Shown here piece after piece: positions 54,230 to 64,000 of a stretch of DNA of 64,000 bases (position 1 is its first letter; each line of letters opens with the position of its first letter). Both the position numbers and the translations under genes were made by a program. The DNA is from Draba incana (taxonomy: Eukaryota; Streptophyta; Magnoliopsida; Brassicales; Brassicaceae), in contig OY755211.1 of the NCBI GenBank assembly GCA_963576765.1, positions 6,762,437-6,826,436 on the forward strand, given 5' to 3'. The notes under the pieces were generated by a model. It had not been told where the DNA came from. It saw only the letters and a program-made list of their open reading frames with translations, and did no database searches.

Positions 54230-54768
54230 TGCAAAATAATTTCCCTCTACATTGTGACGCTAAAACCGGAATCACAAATTTGTGACGCTTTACCCTCTAC
54301 TTTACCACTACCTTAAGAAAAATATCTCTGAGTTAGGTGACCGGTTACTAAACACGTTTTAAATTTTCGTAACCATTTGGCCGATATAGATTCCTTTTTG
54401 TATTCTTCTGCCGACATGAATTAGCGACGCTTTTGTGACACCCACGGTGGCGTCGCTAATTTATGACTTCTGTTTTGGTAACATATGTGTCACAAATTTG
54501 TGACGATTATGTTCGTTGTAAAAGTGTCGCAAATTAGTGACTGATATGTGACTACCACGGAACCACAGAATATATGTCGCAATGTTGTCGCGCTAATTTG
54601 CGACAATCTTACGACCAGATTCTGGCGTCGCAAATTTGCGACTAATTTGCGACACTTGTTTTCTCCGTCGCAAATCAGTCACTAGTTCGTCTCAAAGTAG
54701 TCACAAATATTAGTGACTGATTTTTCAGTCACAAATCGCAGTCACTTATGGACTGTTTTCTTGTAGTG
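54230..54768. repeat. Right TIR and subterminal repeats of element D
   Basis: Many copies of GTCACAAATTTGTGAC and GTCGCAAATTTGCGAC-type inverted motifs between the TNPD leader and the terminus at 54768. Confidence 0.88.
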
Positions 54769-55960
54769 AGCTATCGCCAGCCTCAATATGCAATATGATT
54801 GGGATCCTTTTTGCGGGGAGCGAGCTGGGAATTACAATCGACCATGACGAATGTGAGGCTTTGACCCGAATGATCGCTCATACGACCTTATAGAGGATTT
54901 TTATGTATCCTTCAAGGATTTCAAACTGATCGTTGGCGATCGTTGGCAGACACGGGACTGGTATACTAGATATTTCTTCGTGAGGAGGGGTCGAGCTTCC
55001 TTAGCCGACGTAGACGGCTCTAATTTGTCCGGCTTGTCTTCGTCTCCTGGTAGATTTTGTAATTTTTATCTTCTCGTTCTGAACCTGACTTGATATCTTC
55101 TCAATCTTTGCATATCGCTATATACATAGTTGCTCGCGCTACTCTCATTTTCGGGAACAGCCCATTCGCCTAAAGATATATAGTATGTGGTTATCGATTG
55201 ATTTTTTGCTTTCTTTTCAATTTTTTGCTTTCTCATCCTTCATGTCTTACATGCTCAAGCGTCCCAGAACCTTGCGGTCGCTAATTACGATCAGAAGGTT
55301 AAAATCCTACGTGAGGAGGCCGAGGTTTACGAGGAGAAGCTTCGGGTGATAAAGAGCTTGGTGGACGACCGAGTTACTCATGAGGTGCAAAAGATCAGTG
55401 GTGATCTAGCGGAGGCAAATGATGTCGCTTTGGAGGCCGTTACGCAAGCCAACAGGGCGGTTCGGGAGAGGGACTCGGTCCTGATGGAGCGACGAACAGT
55501 GCTATGCGCGTCATCTTGAAGAGCATGAGAAGACGTTGGCCGGTCAGCAGGCATCTGCAGATGCTAGGCTTCATCGCGAGGTCGGGGCTATGGAAACAAA
55601 GGTTTGGCGAGAGCTCACTCGTTGGGCCCAACCGATTTTAGATAAGTTCAATCGTACATCGAGAACTAGAGGCATTTAATGTCGGCACTAGCGTTTCTCA
55701 CTATGTACAAGAGTGTGAGAAGTGCGTCACCCTTCTTTGGAAGGAGTAGCAAGTCGTAATCCCTAGTGATTACGATGCTGAGCTCGCTTCGAATATCAAC
55801 GAAGCTCAGAGGGAAGTGGACAGCCTGCCAGTCGGCGAGGTGGACGAAGGTGATCCCGACCTTGGGATGCTCGACCAGCACGGGAAGAACGCTTTCGCCA
55901 TCTCCCCGGAAGAGGCCACATACCTAAGGGGCTCATCACCGAGCAAAGAGGCATAACTTT
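54769..55960 (+). pseudogene. Antisense ORF, 3' coiled-coil part, of the 42845-60571 element
   Basis: Plus-strand continuation after CACTA D. From about 55263 an open frame encodes a coiled coil (YDQKVKILREEAEVYEEKL and onward, ending near DSVLMERR), then breaks into several frames with stops to about 55950. This matches the coiled-coil C-terminal third of the antisense ORF in the Tat element at 31638. The region 54769-55260 is decayed. Confidence 0.6.
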
Positions 55961-56814
55961 TGCTCGGTTTATTTTTTATTTGATTTCCTTTGTTTTTCCC
56001 TTAACCTCTCCGGCTCTCTCCCGAGGCTATGTTTGTGGCCTCAGATTCCTTTTCCTTAATGAAGTTCAAACTTTTGTTTTCGCCGTCTTTACAAGTTGTT
56101 TCGTGATATTCTACTGTTGTTATAATTAAAAGATGTATTTGTTTGATATACATGTTCTGCATAATCGAATTTGTTTTCAAAGAATGGAGATTCAATTGGC
56201 AACTACGTTTGCTTTGGAACGTAATTAGTGACTGTCAAGCTTTGCCGACAGTATGCCCCGATCACGTTAGGATTGGGAGAACGACTTTGGATATGTAGTG
56301 AATGGACTTTATGTTAGGTGCGAGCGGACTCGGCTTAGAGAATGGACTTTATGTCAGGGCCACGGAGTTCACTTCGGAACGCAATTAGTGATAGGGGGAT
56401 AAGCCCAACCGCGTCCAAGGGAGCACATATCTGCGGGATGGGCCCGGCTTACGTTCGCGGGTAATTTTGGACACGTTTAGTGGCAAGATACTACAAATCA
56501 GGCTCGTGTTCGCCGGATGTTTATATTTATTAAGGGTATAGCTGCATTCCCGAATGAGCTGCCTACGTACCTCCGTAAAAGGGGGATCAAGCCATTCGTA
56601 GTTTGGTTACAAAGAGACACGAGTATCGGACCTCGGTTGTTTTTTTGCTTAGAGCGGCGTGGAAGTTGTTATATTGGGAACACGGCATTTTTTGGTGGAA
56701 GGCCTGAAGTCATGATGGTTATGGCAGTAGGGTATTGGGTGATGCGGAGGGTAAGCGATCTAATGTGCCGAGGCTGATTTGACATTTGCCGCTTGGACAA
56801 CCGAGCTTACAGTG
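55961..56814. other. Interior of the 42845-60571 element without a gene
   Basis: Between the antisense ORF end and the end of gag-pro. AATGGACTTTATGT(T/C)AGG occurs twice (about 56301 and 56341). The pol genes expected here in an autonomous Tat element are absent. Confidence 0.6.
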
Positions 56815-59423
56815 TTATTTACAGCAGTAGCTTGATTTGGTGCAGGTCATAATGAGGTTGGAATCAGGCTCTTCTCTGAGGCAGAGGTTTCTGAATGCTT
56901 TTGAGAGGTCAGATATTGATGTGGTTGCAAGATTCCACTTCTTTGGGGTTTGAAGAGAGGGAGTCTCGGTGACCCTACGAACCACTTGGCATTGTGGGCT
57001 TTCATTTCTCAGCTTCTGCTCATTGGCAAAACATATTCTTGCTTCAGCCTGACAACCCTTAATAGTTGCGGTACCAAATCTGGTTGGATACTTCACACAT
57101 TGATGGTAGGTCGAAGCTACGGCTTTAAGGAGGTAGAGCCACAGTGTTTCGAGGATCACATTATAGATCGTTGGTTTATCGAGGACTTGAAATTTGCCGC
57201 ATGGTGTAGCGGTCACCAATGGGCAGTATGATCGTCCTGATGGTCATCGATGATTCCCCGTTGAACTCGGTAAGCTGTCGGTACTTGGGCTTGATGGGAT
57301 AATCTTCTAGATCCATTTTATCGAGGGTGCCTTTGAAGATTAGGTTGATAGAGCTCTCTGTGTCAATAAGGATGCGAGCAACTTCGTAATCTGTGACAAG
57401 CATAGCAACCACAAGGAGGTCGTTATGCGGGAGATCCACTCCGTTGAGATCGGCATCACTGAAAGTTACACTGGTGTCCCCATACCTGAGATTAAGCACG
57501 AAACTGATCTTCTATTTACTTGCGGCGTATATCTTGATGGCCCTAATCGAATCGTTATAATCCATCAGTCCCCCCATAATCATGTTGATACGTCTCCGCA
57601 GGGGAGGAGGAAGTGCTTCTTCGGCTGCCTGAGCGATACGAGAATCTTGTGGCTGCTCTACCGGGGGTGGATATTCCTCATAAGTGATATGGTTTACCCG
57701 CGGTATCCCACGCTTACGATCGAACTACTTACTCGGGGGCGGGAGGTTGATCTTGCCTTTCTTATAGTCTTCCATCAATAGAGTGTTTAGATGGCGGCAT
57801 TCTTGGGTCGAATGCCCCGATCTTCGATGGAAGTCACAATAGGTGTTGGGATCGTGGTCATTTTTCCGCTGTCTTTTTCTGTCTGGTCCCGTTTTCTCGG
57901 AGGTCTCCCCGATGAGGTATGCTTGGGCTTGGTGCCCCTTTGTGTGCATATCCAGATTTTGCTGGCTTGGGCACGAGTCATTTCAAGCCTGAGGTGGACT
58001 AGGAATGACAGCTGATGGGGCGGTCTCTATGGGAACTCTGCTTTCTCTATTCGGATGAAAGCTTGAGCTTTGAAGAGAGCGTATTCGAGTGTGCGATGTT
58101 CATTTATATTGAGTTCGAATTTGAAACGGAAGCCGCATAAGAGCATGTTTTGCAGTGCAGGAATCGACACAAAATCTGGCATATACGATCGTGACGCGAC
58201 ATCCCTGTAACAATCAACGTAGTTTCGAAACGACTCTCCCGTTGCCTGGATTATCCTCCATAACTCACCAGCACTGACCTCTCGCTTGACGAACAAGGCG
58301 TAGTGGGTGGCGAAGGCTGATTCCAACTGGTCGAAGGTGTTAATCGATTTTTGGCGCAAGTGTGAGAACTATCGTAATGCCTCCCCTCCTAAGTTTTCGG
58401 CAAACAGTCGGCAGCAGCCTCCTTTTCATGGGGCGGGAAGCGAGTTTTCAGCACGGCGATATGGAACGCCAACAGATGAACCCCGGTGTCTGAATTACCT
58501 CGAACCTTGGGATTTTTACCTTGCTCGTATCCCGTAGCGGGCACGTGATTATGCTTCTAGTGAAGGGGGTACTCTGTGCGTTTTGGATGACACGCCGCCC
58601 TTTCCGTCCGATGGACTCTGGAGTTTATTGCTCGGAGTTGCTGACGTAAATACTCTATATCGGCGTCGCAGTCACTGGTCTGGATATGGAGTCTGGGGTA
58701 AACCAGGGCTGACGGCTCGGTATTCGAGTTATAGGTAGTTGTTCGCGAATAATACGACTGTTTGTGACGGGTTAGTGCCACCGAGAAAGTGGGCTTCGGG
58801 CAATTTTTTTTTCACGACATGACTGCAGAACGTTGGGTGATTTATCCCGAAGATGAATGGCAAGGGTTGTAACCAGGGCCGCATCCCGGCTCTGGCCCTT
58901 GTTGTATGGCGATGTTTATGTATTCCAGTAGACTCCTTTGGATGCCATAGTAGCCAATTTCGGAAGCGCATCTCATAGATGCCTCGAGGGTCCCGAGCTG
59001 AGCTCGGTTATCACAGTCCCGATCGGTCAGAATTCATAGAATTCCTCCAAGCTCGGTTCTTGGGGTGAGCACATCATTCACCGGGTCAGTTTGAGGAGGT
59101 GTTGTGTAACTCGACCTCTGCTCATCCCGAGGGGAAAGGATTCCGGCGAGATCCCCAGTTTGAGCGCCGGTGCCCGCCTGATTGAGTCATGAAGAGGTGG
59201 TCTTTGCCATTGCAGAAACGACAGTCGAGATAGTTGCATATTGGGTCGCTGGCAGCGAGGCGATAACTGACGTGACCGGAACGCTTGACATTCCAATGAT
59301 ATGGCTCATCGATGTATGAGAGATTGTCTGGGCAACATCAAGGGGGATCGAGGCGGACGTCCCAAGTGTTGCCATGGTCATGTTCGGCGTGCTCGAAGTA
59401 GCGAGTGTTGAGTCGTTTGTCAT
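56815..59423 (-). pseudogene. Decayed gag-protease of the 42845-60571 element
   Basis: Starts at the ATG at 59423 (MTNDSTLATSSTPN), 40 bp after the primer site, and passes through several frames. 58359-58027 has the gag domain (FDQLESAFATHYALFVKREV, GESFRNYVDCYRDVA). 57949-57725 has a zinc knuckle (YCDFHRRSGHSTQECRHL). 57499-56815 has an aspartic protease in which the motif reads DTESS instead of DTGSS. Same gag/protease type as the Tat element at 24764. Frameshifts and the lost glycine make it inactive. Confidence 0.88.
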
Positions 59424-59462
59424 TGCTTGTTATCTCGCACTTCGTAAGAATGCTCCTGAAAT

Positions 59463-59481
59463 GTCCTCACCTACGGCGCCA
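59463..59481 (-). other. Primer binding site of the 42845-60571 element
   Basis: On the minus strand TGGCGCCGTAGGTGAGGAC, two bases after the 5' LTR end at 59484. Confidence 0.9.
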
Positions 59482-59483
59482 AA

Positions 59484-60571
59484 TGTTTTACCAAAGAAGT
59501 TTAGTGGAAGTCGGAAGGTTGGATTTATATTCGGGATTTGGAGGGCCGAAGATTCTACGATGAGATATGTCGTTAAACGAGTTCGAGATTTAGAGATATG
59601 TTTCTGAATAGTACTTTCTTATGTAAATGATATTGGTTACAAGTAGCTCGGGAATTACAAGATTGAATATAAGTCTGAGATCGGGATCTAACACTTAACG
59701 ACTAAGAAGTCGGAAAAATGTTAAAAGGAATCTAAGCTACATCTCTCTAGATTCTTGTTCGCTGTCTTGGGTGATTTCGGTGTGCTTTTCTCGTTGAATG
59801 ACCTTCTTTATTTATAGGGAGAGGACTCGAAGATTTAGCTCGTAGCAGGTGATCGTTCTTTTCGATGTTCATCATTTCTCTGCATTCCCCGAACTAGGTA
59901 GGACGCCGGGTTGGTATGTAGGTTATCATTACGCCTGTGCTCGAACTGTTCACTTCATAAAGTGGTTGTGCTCTACTCGTATGATCGACGTGTCACTTTG
60001 CCAATGGCCAGTTGTTCGGTGGTTGCTCGTGCGGTGCGTCCTAGCACCTGGGCAGTTCGAGTTAGATCGTAGACCTTAGTTTCATTCATCACATGGTCAC
60101 GATCGTCCATCGACGTGGCACCTCACGATCCGAGCTCGGTCTCGACCTCTTCATGAGCTTCTAACGGGCTTTTCTGGATCTGGGCCAGAAGCGAATTCGA
60201 GCCGGACCCTTCCAAAGTGGGTGCTAACTCACCTCCAGGCCAGGCCCAAAGGGGGTGGGCAGAAGTGCAATGACCCATTTCAATTTTTAAAAATTTTACA
60301 TACAAAAGAGCCTTAAATTTCATCCAAAATATCATCCAAAAGGGCCCAAAATATTATATAAATCCGAAATTAGTATTAAAGAAAACCCAATTTTTTGATT
60401 TTTTTTTTTTCAAAAAGGTCAATTTTTGAAAAAATGATATTTTTAATGATATAAAACCTCTAATTTGTTTTATAAAAAAACAAAAACAAAAAAATTAATA
60501 AGAAAAAGTCTCAAATTTTTTTTTGCCCTAGGCCTTCATTTATGTTGGGCCGGGCCTGCCAACCTCCAACA
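59484..60571 (-). repeat. 5' LTR of the 42845-60571 element, with a MITE inside
   Basis: TGTTTTACCAAAG to CCTCCAACA. The net length without the 324-bp MITE and one target copy is 757 bp. The minus-strand TATA-like CTATAAATAAAG is near 59806-59817. Confidence 0.88.
60238..60561. mobile_element. hAT-like MITE
   Basis: 324 bp with imperfect terminal inverted repeats (GGCCAGGCCC on the left; the right end reads GGGCCGGGCCTGCC). It is flanked by ACCTCCA at 60231-60237 and 60562-60568, a 7-8 bp duplication as expected for hAT. The T/A-rich centre and GGGCCGGGCC end are typical of plant hAT MITEs. No coding capacity. Confidence 0.75.
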
Positions 60572-60770
60572 GCCAATCTACCCCTTAATTAAAGTCGTAA
60601 TTATGAGTTTATCATTGATAACTTATGTTACCGATCAAAGTCATGATTAATTTTTCAAAAGAGAACTTAGAAGACAAAGTCGAGATTATAGGGATGAAAT
60701 CTCGGGGAACAAATCTACCTGTTATCAGGTTAGCTTAGGGTTTAATCATGTGACCAAGTCAAATATATTA

Positions 60771-61140
60771 GAGCATCTTTATTGCAGATCCCTTGGGGTC
60801 TAATGTGATTTTAAAATTATTAAAACACACACTCTCTCTTCCTTTTACTCAACTTTATACCTTCTTTTTCATCCTTTTACTCTAACTTTTATTAATTTTA
60901 TATTTAAACACACTCTTTTACTTTTAAACACACTCTCCAAAAGATCCAATATTAGATCCATCTCTCTCCCTTTTACTCAACTTTTATTAATTTTATATTT
61001 AAACACACTCTCTTTCTTCATTTTACTCAAATTTTATATTTCAATATACCCCACAAAAATACTCTCTTTCTTCCTTTTACACAAATTTTAATAATTTTAT
61101 AAACACTTTAGACCCTATTGGATCGCCAATAAAGATGCCC
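60771..61140. mobile_element. Tourist-like (PIF/Harbinger) MITE
   Basis: 370 bp with inverted ends GAGCATCTTTATTG and, on the other strand, GGGCATCTTTATTG, extended by GATCC and GGGTCTA at both ends. TTA flanks both sides (60768-60770 and 61141-61143), the standard target duplication of this superfamily. Inside are three rough repeats of TTTTACTCAA(C)TTTTAT. Confidence 0.85.
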
Positions 61141-61143
61141 TTA

Positions 61144-62219
61144 GTGTATTACAAAATTAACAATATCAAGGCATGATTTGTGTATCTTTTGGACGGTCTT
61201 AACATCGCTATGCACAATTTCTTAGGGAATTAATCCGAGTTACTATAATAAATATTGGCTCGGCTTCCGATTCATATTGTATCTCATTATCATCATGAGG
61301 TGACGTAAATGGAATGATATGAAACGAAGTGCTATATAAGAAATAATTAAATTGGCAAAAAGATGAGTTTTTTGTTTGGTCCAAACATATACACCTGCAG
61401 AAATGAAGACACAGAACCAATTTATTACCTTTTTCTGTTCTTCCCGCTCACCCTCATAATCTGCAAAAATTAAACCGTTTTTTTTTTGTCAAGGGCAAAA
61501 AATCACCCTTACATATATATAGATCTATGTATACTGACGTGCAAGTACACTTATGTATATATATTTATGGTATTATGATGGTATAAAAAGGTAATGATTG
61601 CAAAATAGTTAAAAATGCTAATAATTGAGCACATACCAATTGGCCTCAATAGAAAATGATACATTTTTATTTACGGTATCGATACAAAATTACCAATCAC
61701 ATTCTTAGAATATCGTAAATGAGTGTAAATGGTAGTATATGTTTTGTGGAATTGTTGTGGAATTATGGTGGCAAGAAATTTTGTCACCTCACTTGATAAA
61801 GTAAGGAACGACAAACTTTCTTTTTATAACAAGAAGTGAGTAACTAAAAGAATTGATTTATATTTTTGTCAAAAATAATTGATCTAATTATAGAATTTTT
61901 GGATTTCAAAAGTAGTGAAATATTTTTTTAAGTAATTTTATATTTTAATATTTATTATCATTTATATTATAATTATTATGATAAAAATATTCTTCAAGAA
62001 ATATGTTACTTAAGTAGGGATGGACACGAGTCGGGTACCCTTGAATTTTTTGGTACATGTTACCGGATCCGACCCTTACGGGTAATACACTTCTAGTACC
62101 CATACCCGACCTGTAAAAAACAGGTATTCGGATAAATGGGTACCCGATTAAAATTAATCGATCTGTTAAATACCCGAACTTTTACTTTTACCTGTATAAT
62201 ACCATTTTTAAAATCGTCA

Positions 62220-62266
<47 letters not shown>

Positions 62267-62960
62267 AAGGATTGAAATATCAAGATGTTCAAAAAATAAA
62301 GAATTGAAATACCAAAAAAGATAGTATATAATTTATAAAACTAGTAAAAACTCAAATATGGATTCAAATATGAGAAATAGCCATAAATGAAATATTACAA
62401 TTTAAATAGCAAAAACAAGCCATAAAATATTTTTTATATTAATATTAATTCATCAATTAAATTTTTCATAGTTTCCATAATTATGATTTACATGATAATT
62501 ATGTTTGATAATTTAGTTAATTAGTTTTCAAATTTTCCGCTGGATTTAATTGTTACCATTTAAGGTTTGCTTTATTCCATCAGATTCAACCAAAACAGAT
62601 TCTGCCGCATTCAACCGTTACTATATAGAGCCGAAATCCTCTTGAGATGTGGCCAACCATGCACACGCTAATGTAAGGTGTGAAAACTATATATGGTTTT
62701 GAAATGAAAGAGGTAAGGATGGAGCAAACGACTTCTATCACTCCGAATGGGGACCTAAAGTGGTACGGATTTTTTACAGGAAGCGGAAACGGTAAACAGT
62801 TATAAAATAGTCCAAATAGGTTAAAAAATGTAATAAATAGATGTACAAAAAAGTTGAAATTATCGTTTTTTTTGTATAATTTCTAGTACCGGTTTGTGAT
62901 TTGGTAAATATAGAAATGATAAAGCACTTACTGCAATGGTAAGAAGTTACCTATAATTAT
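61144..62960. other. AT-rich region without a supported gene
   Basis: No credible ORF. A GGGTACCCG-type degenerate stretch lies at about 62025-62190, with inverted copies of the GTCGGGTACCC motif, comparable to the one near 9555-9740. A (TA)n run followed by (TG)n lies at about 62223-62266. Confidence 0.6.
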
Positions 62961-62961
62961 A

Positions 62962-63454
62962 GTGTCGTTTTATTTTTTGGTATATCATTTCTACGTCTCT
63001 AAGCATGCCTTGTTCAAAGAAAACGAGCTTCCTCTTACTCCACCAAAACCGTCACTACCTGAGGTTTCCTCCTCTTCCTATTCTACACCATCAGCCTCTA
63101 TTGTACCTATCTATAGGTTGCCACTCGAGACTTTGTTGCCAGCTACTCCTTCTCCAATATCTACATTGGTGTTTTCCCCGACCGGGATTCCTTCACCGCC
63201 AAGAAGCCCATCTCATGCTTCATCTGATGACATGATTGTTACTTCTCCCGAGACATCACATCAATTTGTGGCTTCTCCACCACCTCAACACATGACAACA
63301 AAATCCATGAACAACATTGTCAAGTCTAATCCCAAGTATGGTCTTCTTGCTATCTTATCTGATATTGAGCCTGCTACTATTGTACATGCACTCATAGACG
63401 AAAAATGGAGAGCTTCTACTAGTGAAGGATACAATACACTTGTTGCTAACTTTA
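62962..63454 (+). pseudogene. Ty1/copia polyprotein fragment (integrase-RT junction)
   Basis: Open frame with FYVSKHALFKENELP (the motif following the integrase core in copia pol), a long Pro/Ser-rich linker, HMTTKSMNN and then the RT start EPATIVHALIDEKWRASTSE. The frame stops being copia-like after NTLVANF, where an LTR begins at 63455. Upstream integrase sequence is not recognisable. Confidence 0.8.
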
Positions 63455-64000
63455 TGATGTGTGAAGCAATTCACCTCAAGCTAACTGTAAGTGCACAATG
63501 TACAATTGTAGTATTTAGATTATCGATCCCACATAGAGCTAAGGCTAATTCAAATGATTATGATTAAGAGTTGTTCTAAGCAAATTGAGTGTGTGAATAA
63601 GTAAAATAGTAAAAAGAACCAAAGTAACTAATCGCAGTAGGTTGTTTTGAAGAATTTAAAACATTATATTTAGGGGAATTCAGTAGGTAACAAAGGATCA
63701 CAGTTAATGAAAGCTATTCTCAAACTCTAAACACGATTATATGATGTCTAATGGTCAGTTATGACAGCGCCTTTGTCTCAAAAAGTCTTTTGGATTGTCA
63801 CTGAATGTAAACAAGCAATAAATTTCAAGTTAGATCTGTTGAAAAGGTATTCCGACAAGCGCGAGCTATGACATGGAAATCACCTTGCTCACTACAGATT
63901 TTAGGGTCTCCTGCGATCCGTTCCCGCAACCAGAATCAACCTAGATACCTGGACGTGGTTAATGGAGGTTACTTCTAAGTGTTAAGCACCTCTTGTAGTG
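63455..64000 (-). repeat. LTR related to the 1761-7931 element, cut by the window edge
   Basis: Starts TGATGTGTGAAG, then AAGTGCACAATGTACAATTG and ATCGATCCCACATAGAG. This is the same order as TGATGTGCTAAG, AAGTGCACAGACAATCGC and ATCGAATCCACAGAG in the LTR at 6543. It follows the broken copia frame directly. By analogy the element lies on the minus strand and continues beyond the window. Confidence 0.65.

Larger units (their letters stand above)
45407..54768 (-). mobile_element. CACTA element D, two genes, clean 3-bp target duplication
   Basis: 9,362 bp bounded by CACTACAAGAAAA at 45407 and its complement TTTTCTTGTAGTG ending at 54768. It is flanked by AGC on both sides, a proper 3-bp target duplication. 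On the minus strand it holds TNPD (54076-50244), a tRNA-like triplicate (49713-50093) and TNPA (48680-46272). Subterminal regions carry GTCGC(T/A)AATTTGCGAC-type inverted repeats, different from the CCGACGGA type of elements A-C, so it is a distinct family. It is structurally complete but its TNPD has frameshifts. Confidence 0.95.
42845..60571 (-). mobile_element. Non-autonomous Tat-like LTR retrotransposon with nested insertions
   Basis: LTRs at 42845-43582 and 59484-60571 (the latter includes a 324-bp MITE). On the minus strand the primer site TGGCGCCGTAGG follows the right LTR and a G-rich polypurine tract precedes the left LTR. Coding content is a decayed gag-protease and, on the plus strand, remnants of an antisense coiled-coil ORF. 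No RT, RNase H or integrase is present. Insertions at 43727-44861, 45407-54768 and 60238-60561 inflate it; the element alone is about 6.9 kb. The flanking five bases (CACAA and GCCAA) are not a clean duplication. Confidence 0.85.

Noticed and set aside
63992..64000. CTTGTAGTG at the window end, resembling a CACTA terminus
   Set aside because: Nine bases at the edge without TTTT before it and without subterminal repeats; probably chance.

Overview
The window is plant nuclear DNA made almost entirely of nested transposable elements. I see no convincing intact host gene. The TE families (a plant L1-type LINE with a zf-RVT tail, Tat/Athila-type Ty3/gypsy elements with TGGCGCC primer sites, and CACTA elements with TNPD/TNPA genes and TTCCGACGGA-type subterminal repeats) point to a dicot, most likely Brassicaceae, in a pericentromeric or other heterochromatic block. 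The family-level call is recall and inference; the TE structures are read from the sequence.

Layout. 1-9293: an L1-like LINE (+) whose reverse-transcriptase core is missing. A 6.2-kb Athila-like, non-autonomous LTR element (1761-7931, -) sits at the break. 9294-11843: AT-rich DNA with no gene. 11844-12675: a Ty3/gypsy remnant in the order pol C-terminus, LTR, tRNA-iMet primer site. 12727-13503: two telomere-like arrays (TTTAGGGA type) in inverted orientation. 13630-42484: a cluster of three related CACTA elements (C, A, B; all -). C carries what looks like a captured HROB/OB-fold host gene. A TNPA-TNPD fusion marks the A/C boundary. The right TIR of A abuts the middle of B's TNPA.

Element A's transposase gene is split by a young 12.3-kb Tat-lineage gypsy element (23822-36129, +). 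This element has 868-bp LTRs differing at 7 positions and an exact AACAT target duplication; the empty site is preserved in the paralogous element B. Its gag-pro and pol genes share one frame across an amber codon in the tobamovirus leaky context (UAG CAA UUA) with a hairpin just downstream. It also carries a large antisense, apparently spliced, coiled-coil ORF between integrase and the 3' LTR.

42845-60571: a second, non-autonomous Tat-like element (-) with decayed gag-pro, no visible RT or integrase, and antisense ORF remnants. Nested in it are a small CACTA-type element (43727-44861), a 9.36-kb two-gene CACTA element D (45407-54768, TSD AGC), and a hAT-like MITE in the last bases of its right LTR. 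60771-61140 is a Tourist-like MITE (TSD TTA). The right end holds a Ty1/copia pol fragment cut at 63455 by an LTR related to the 1761-7931 element.

Working together: the CACTA elements each pair a TNPD (Transposase_21/TNP2, DUF4218, DUF4216) with a TNPA-like gene (Transposase_24). The gypsy elements pair sense gag/pol with an antisense gene. Most copies carry frameshifts, stops or deletions, recorded below.
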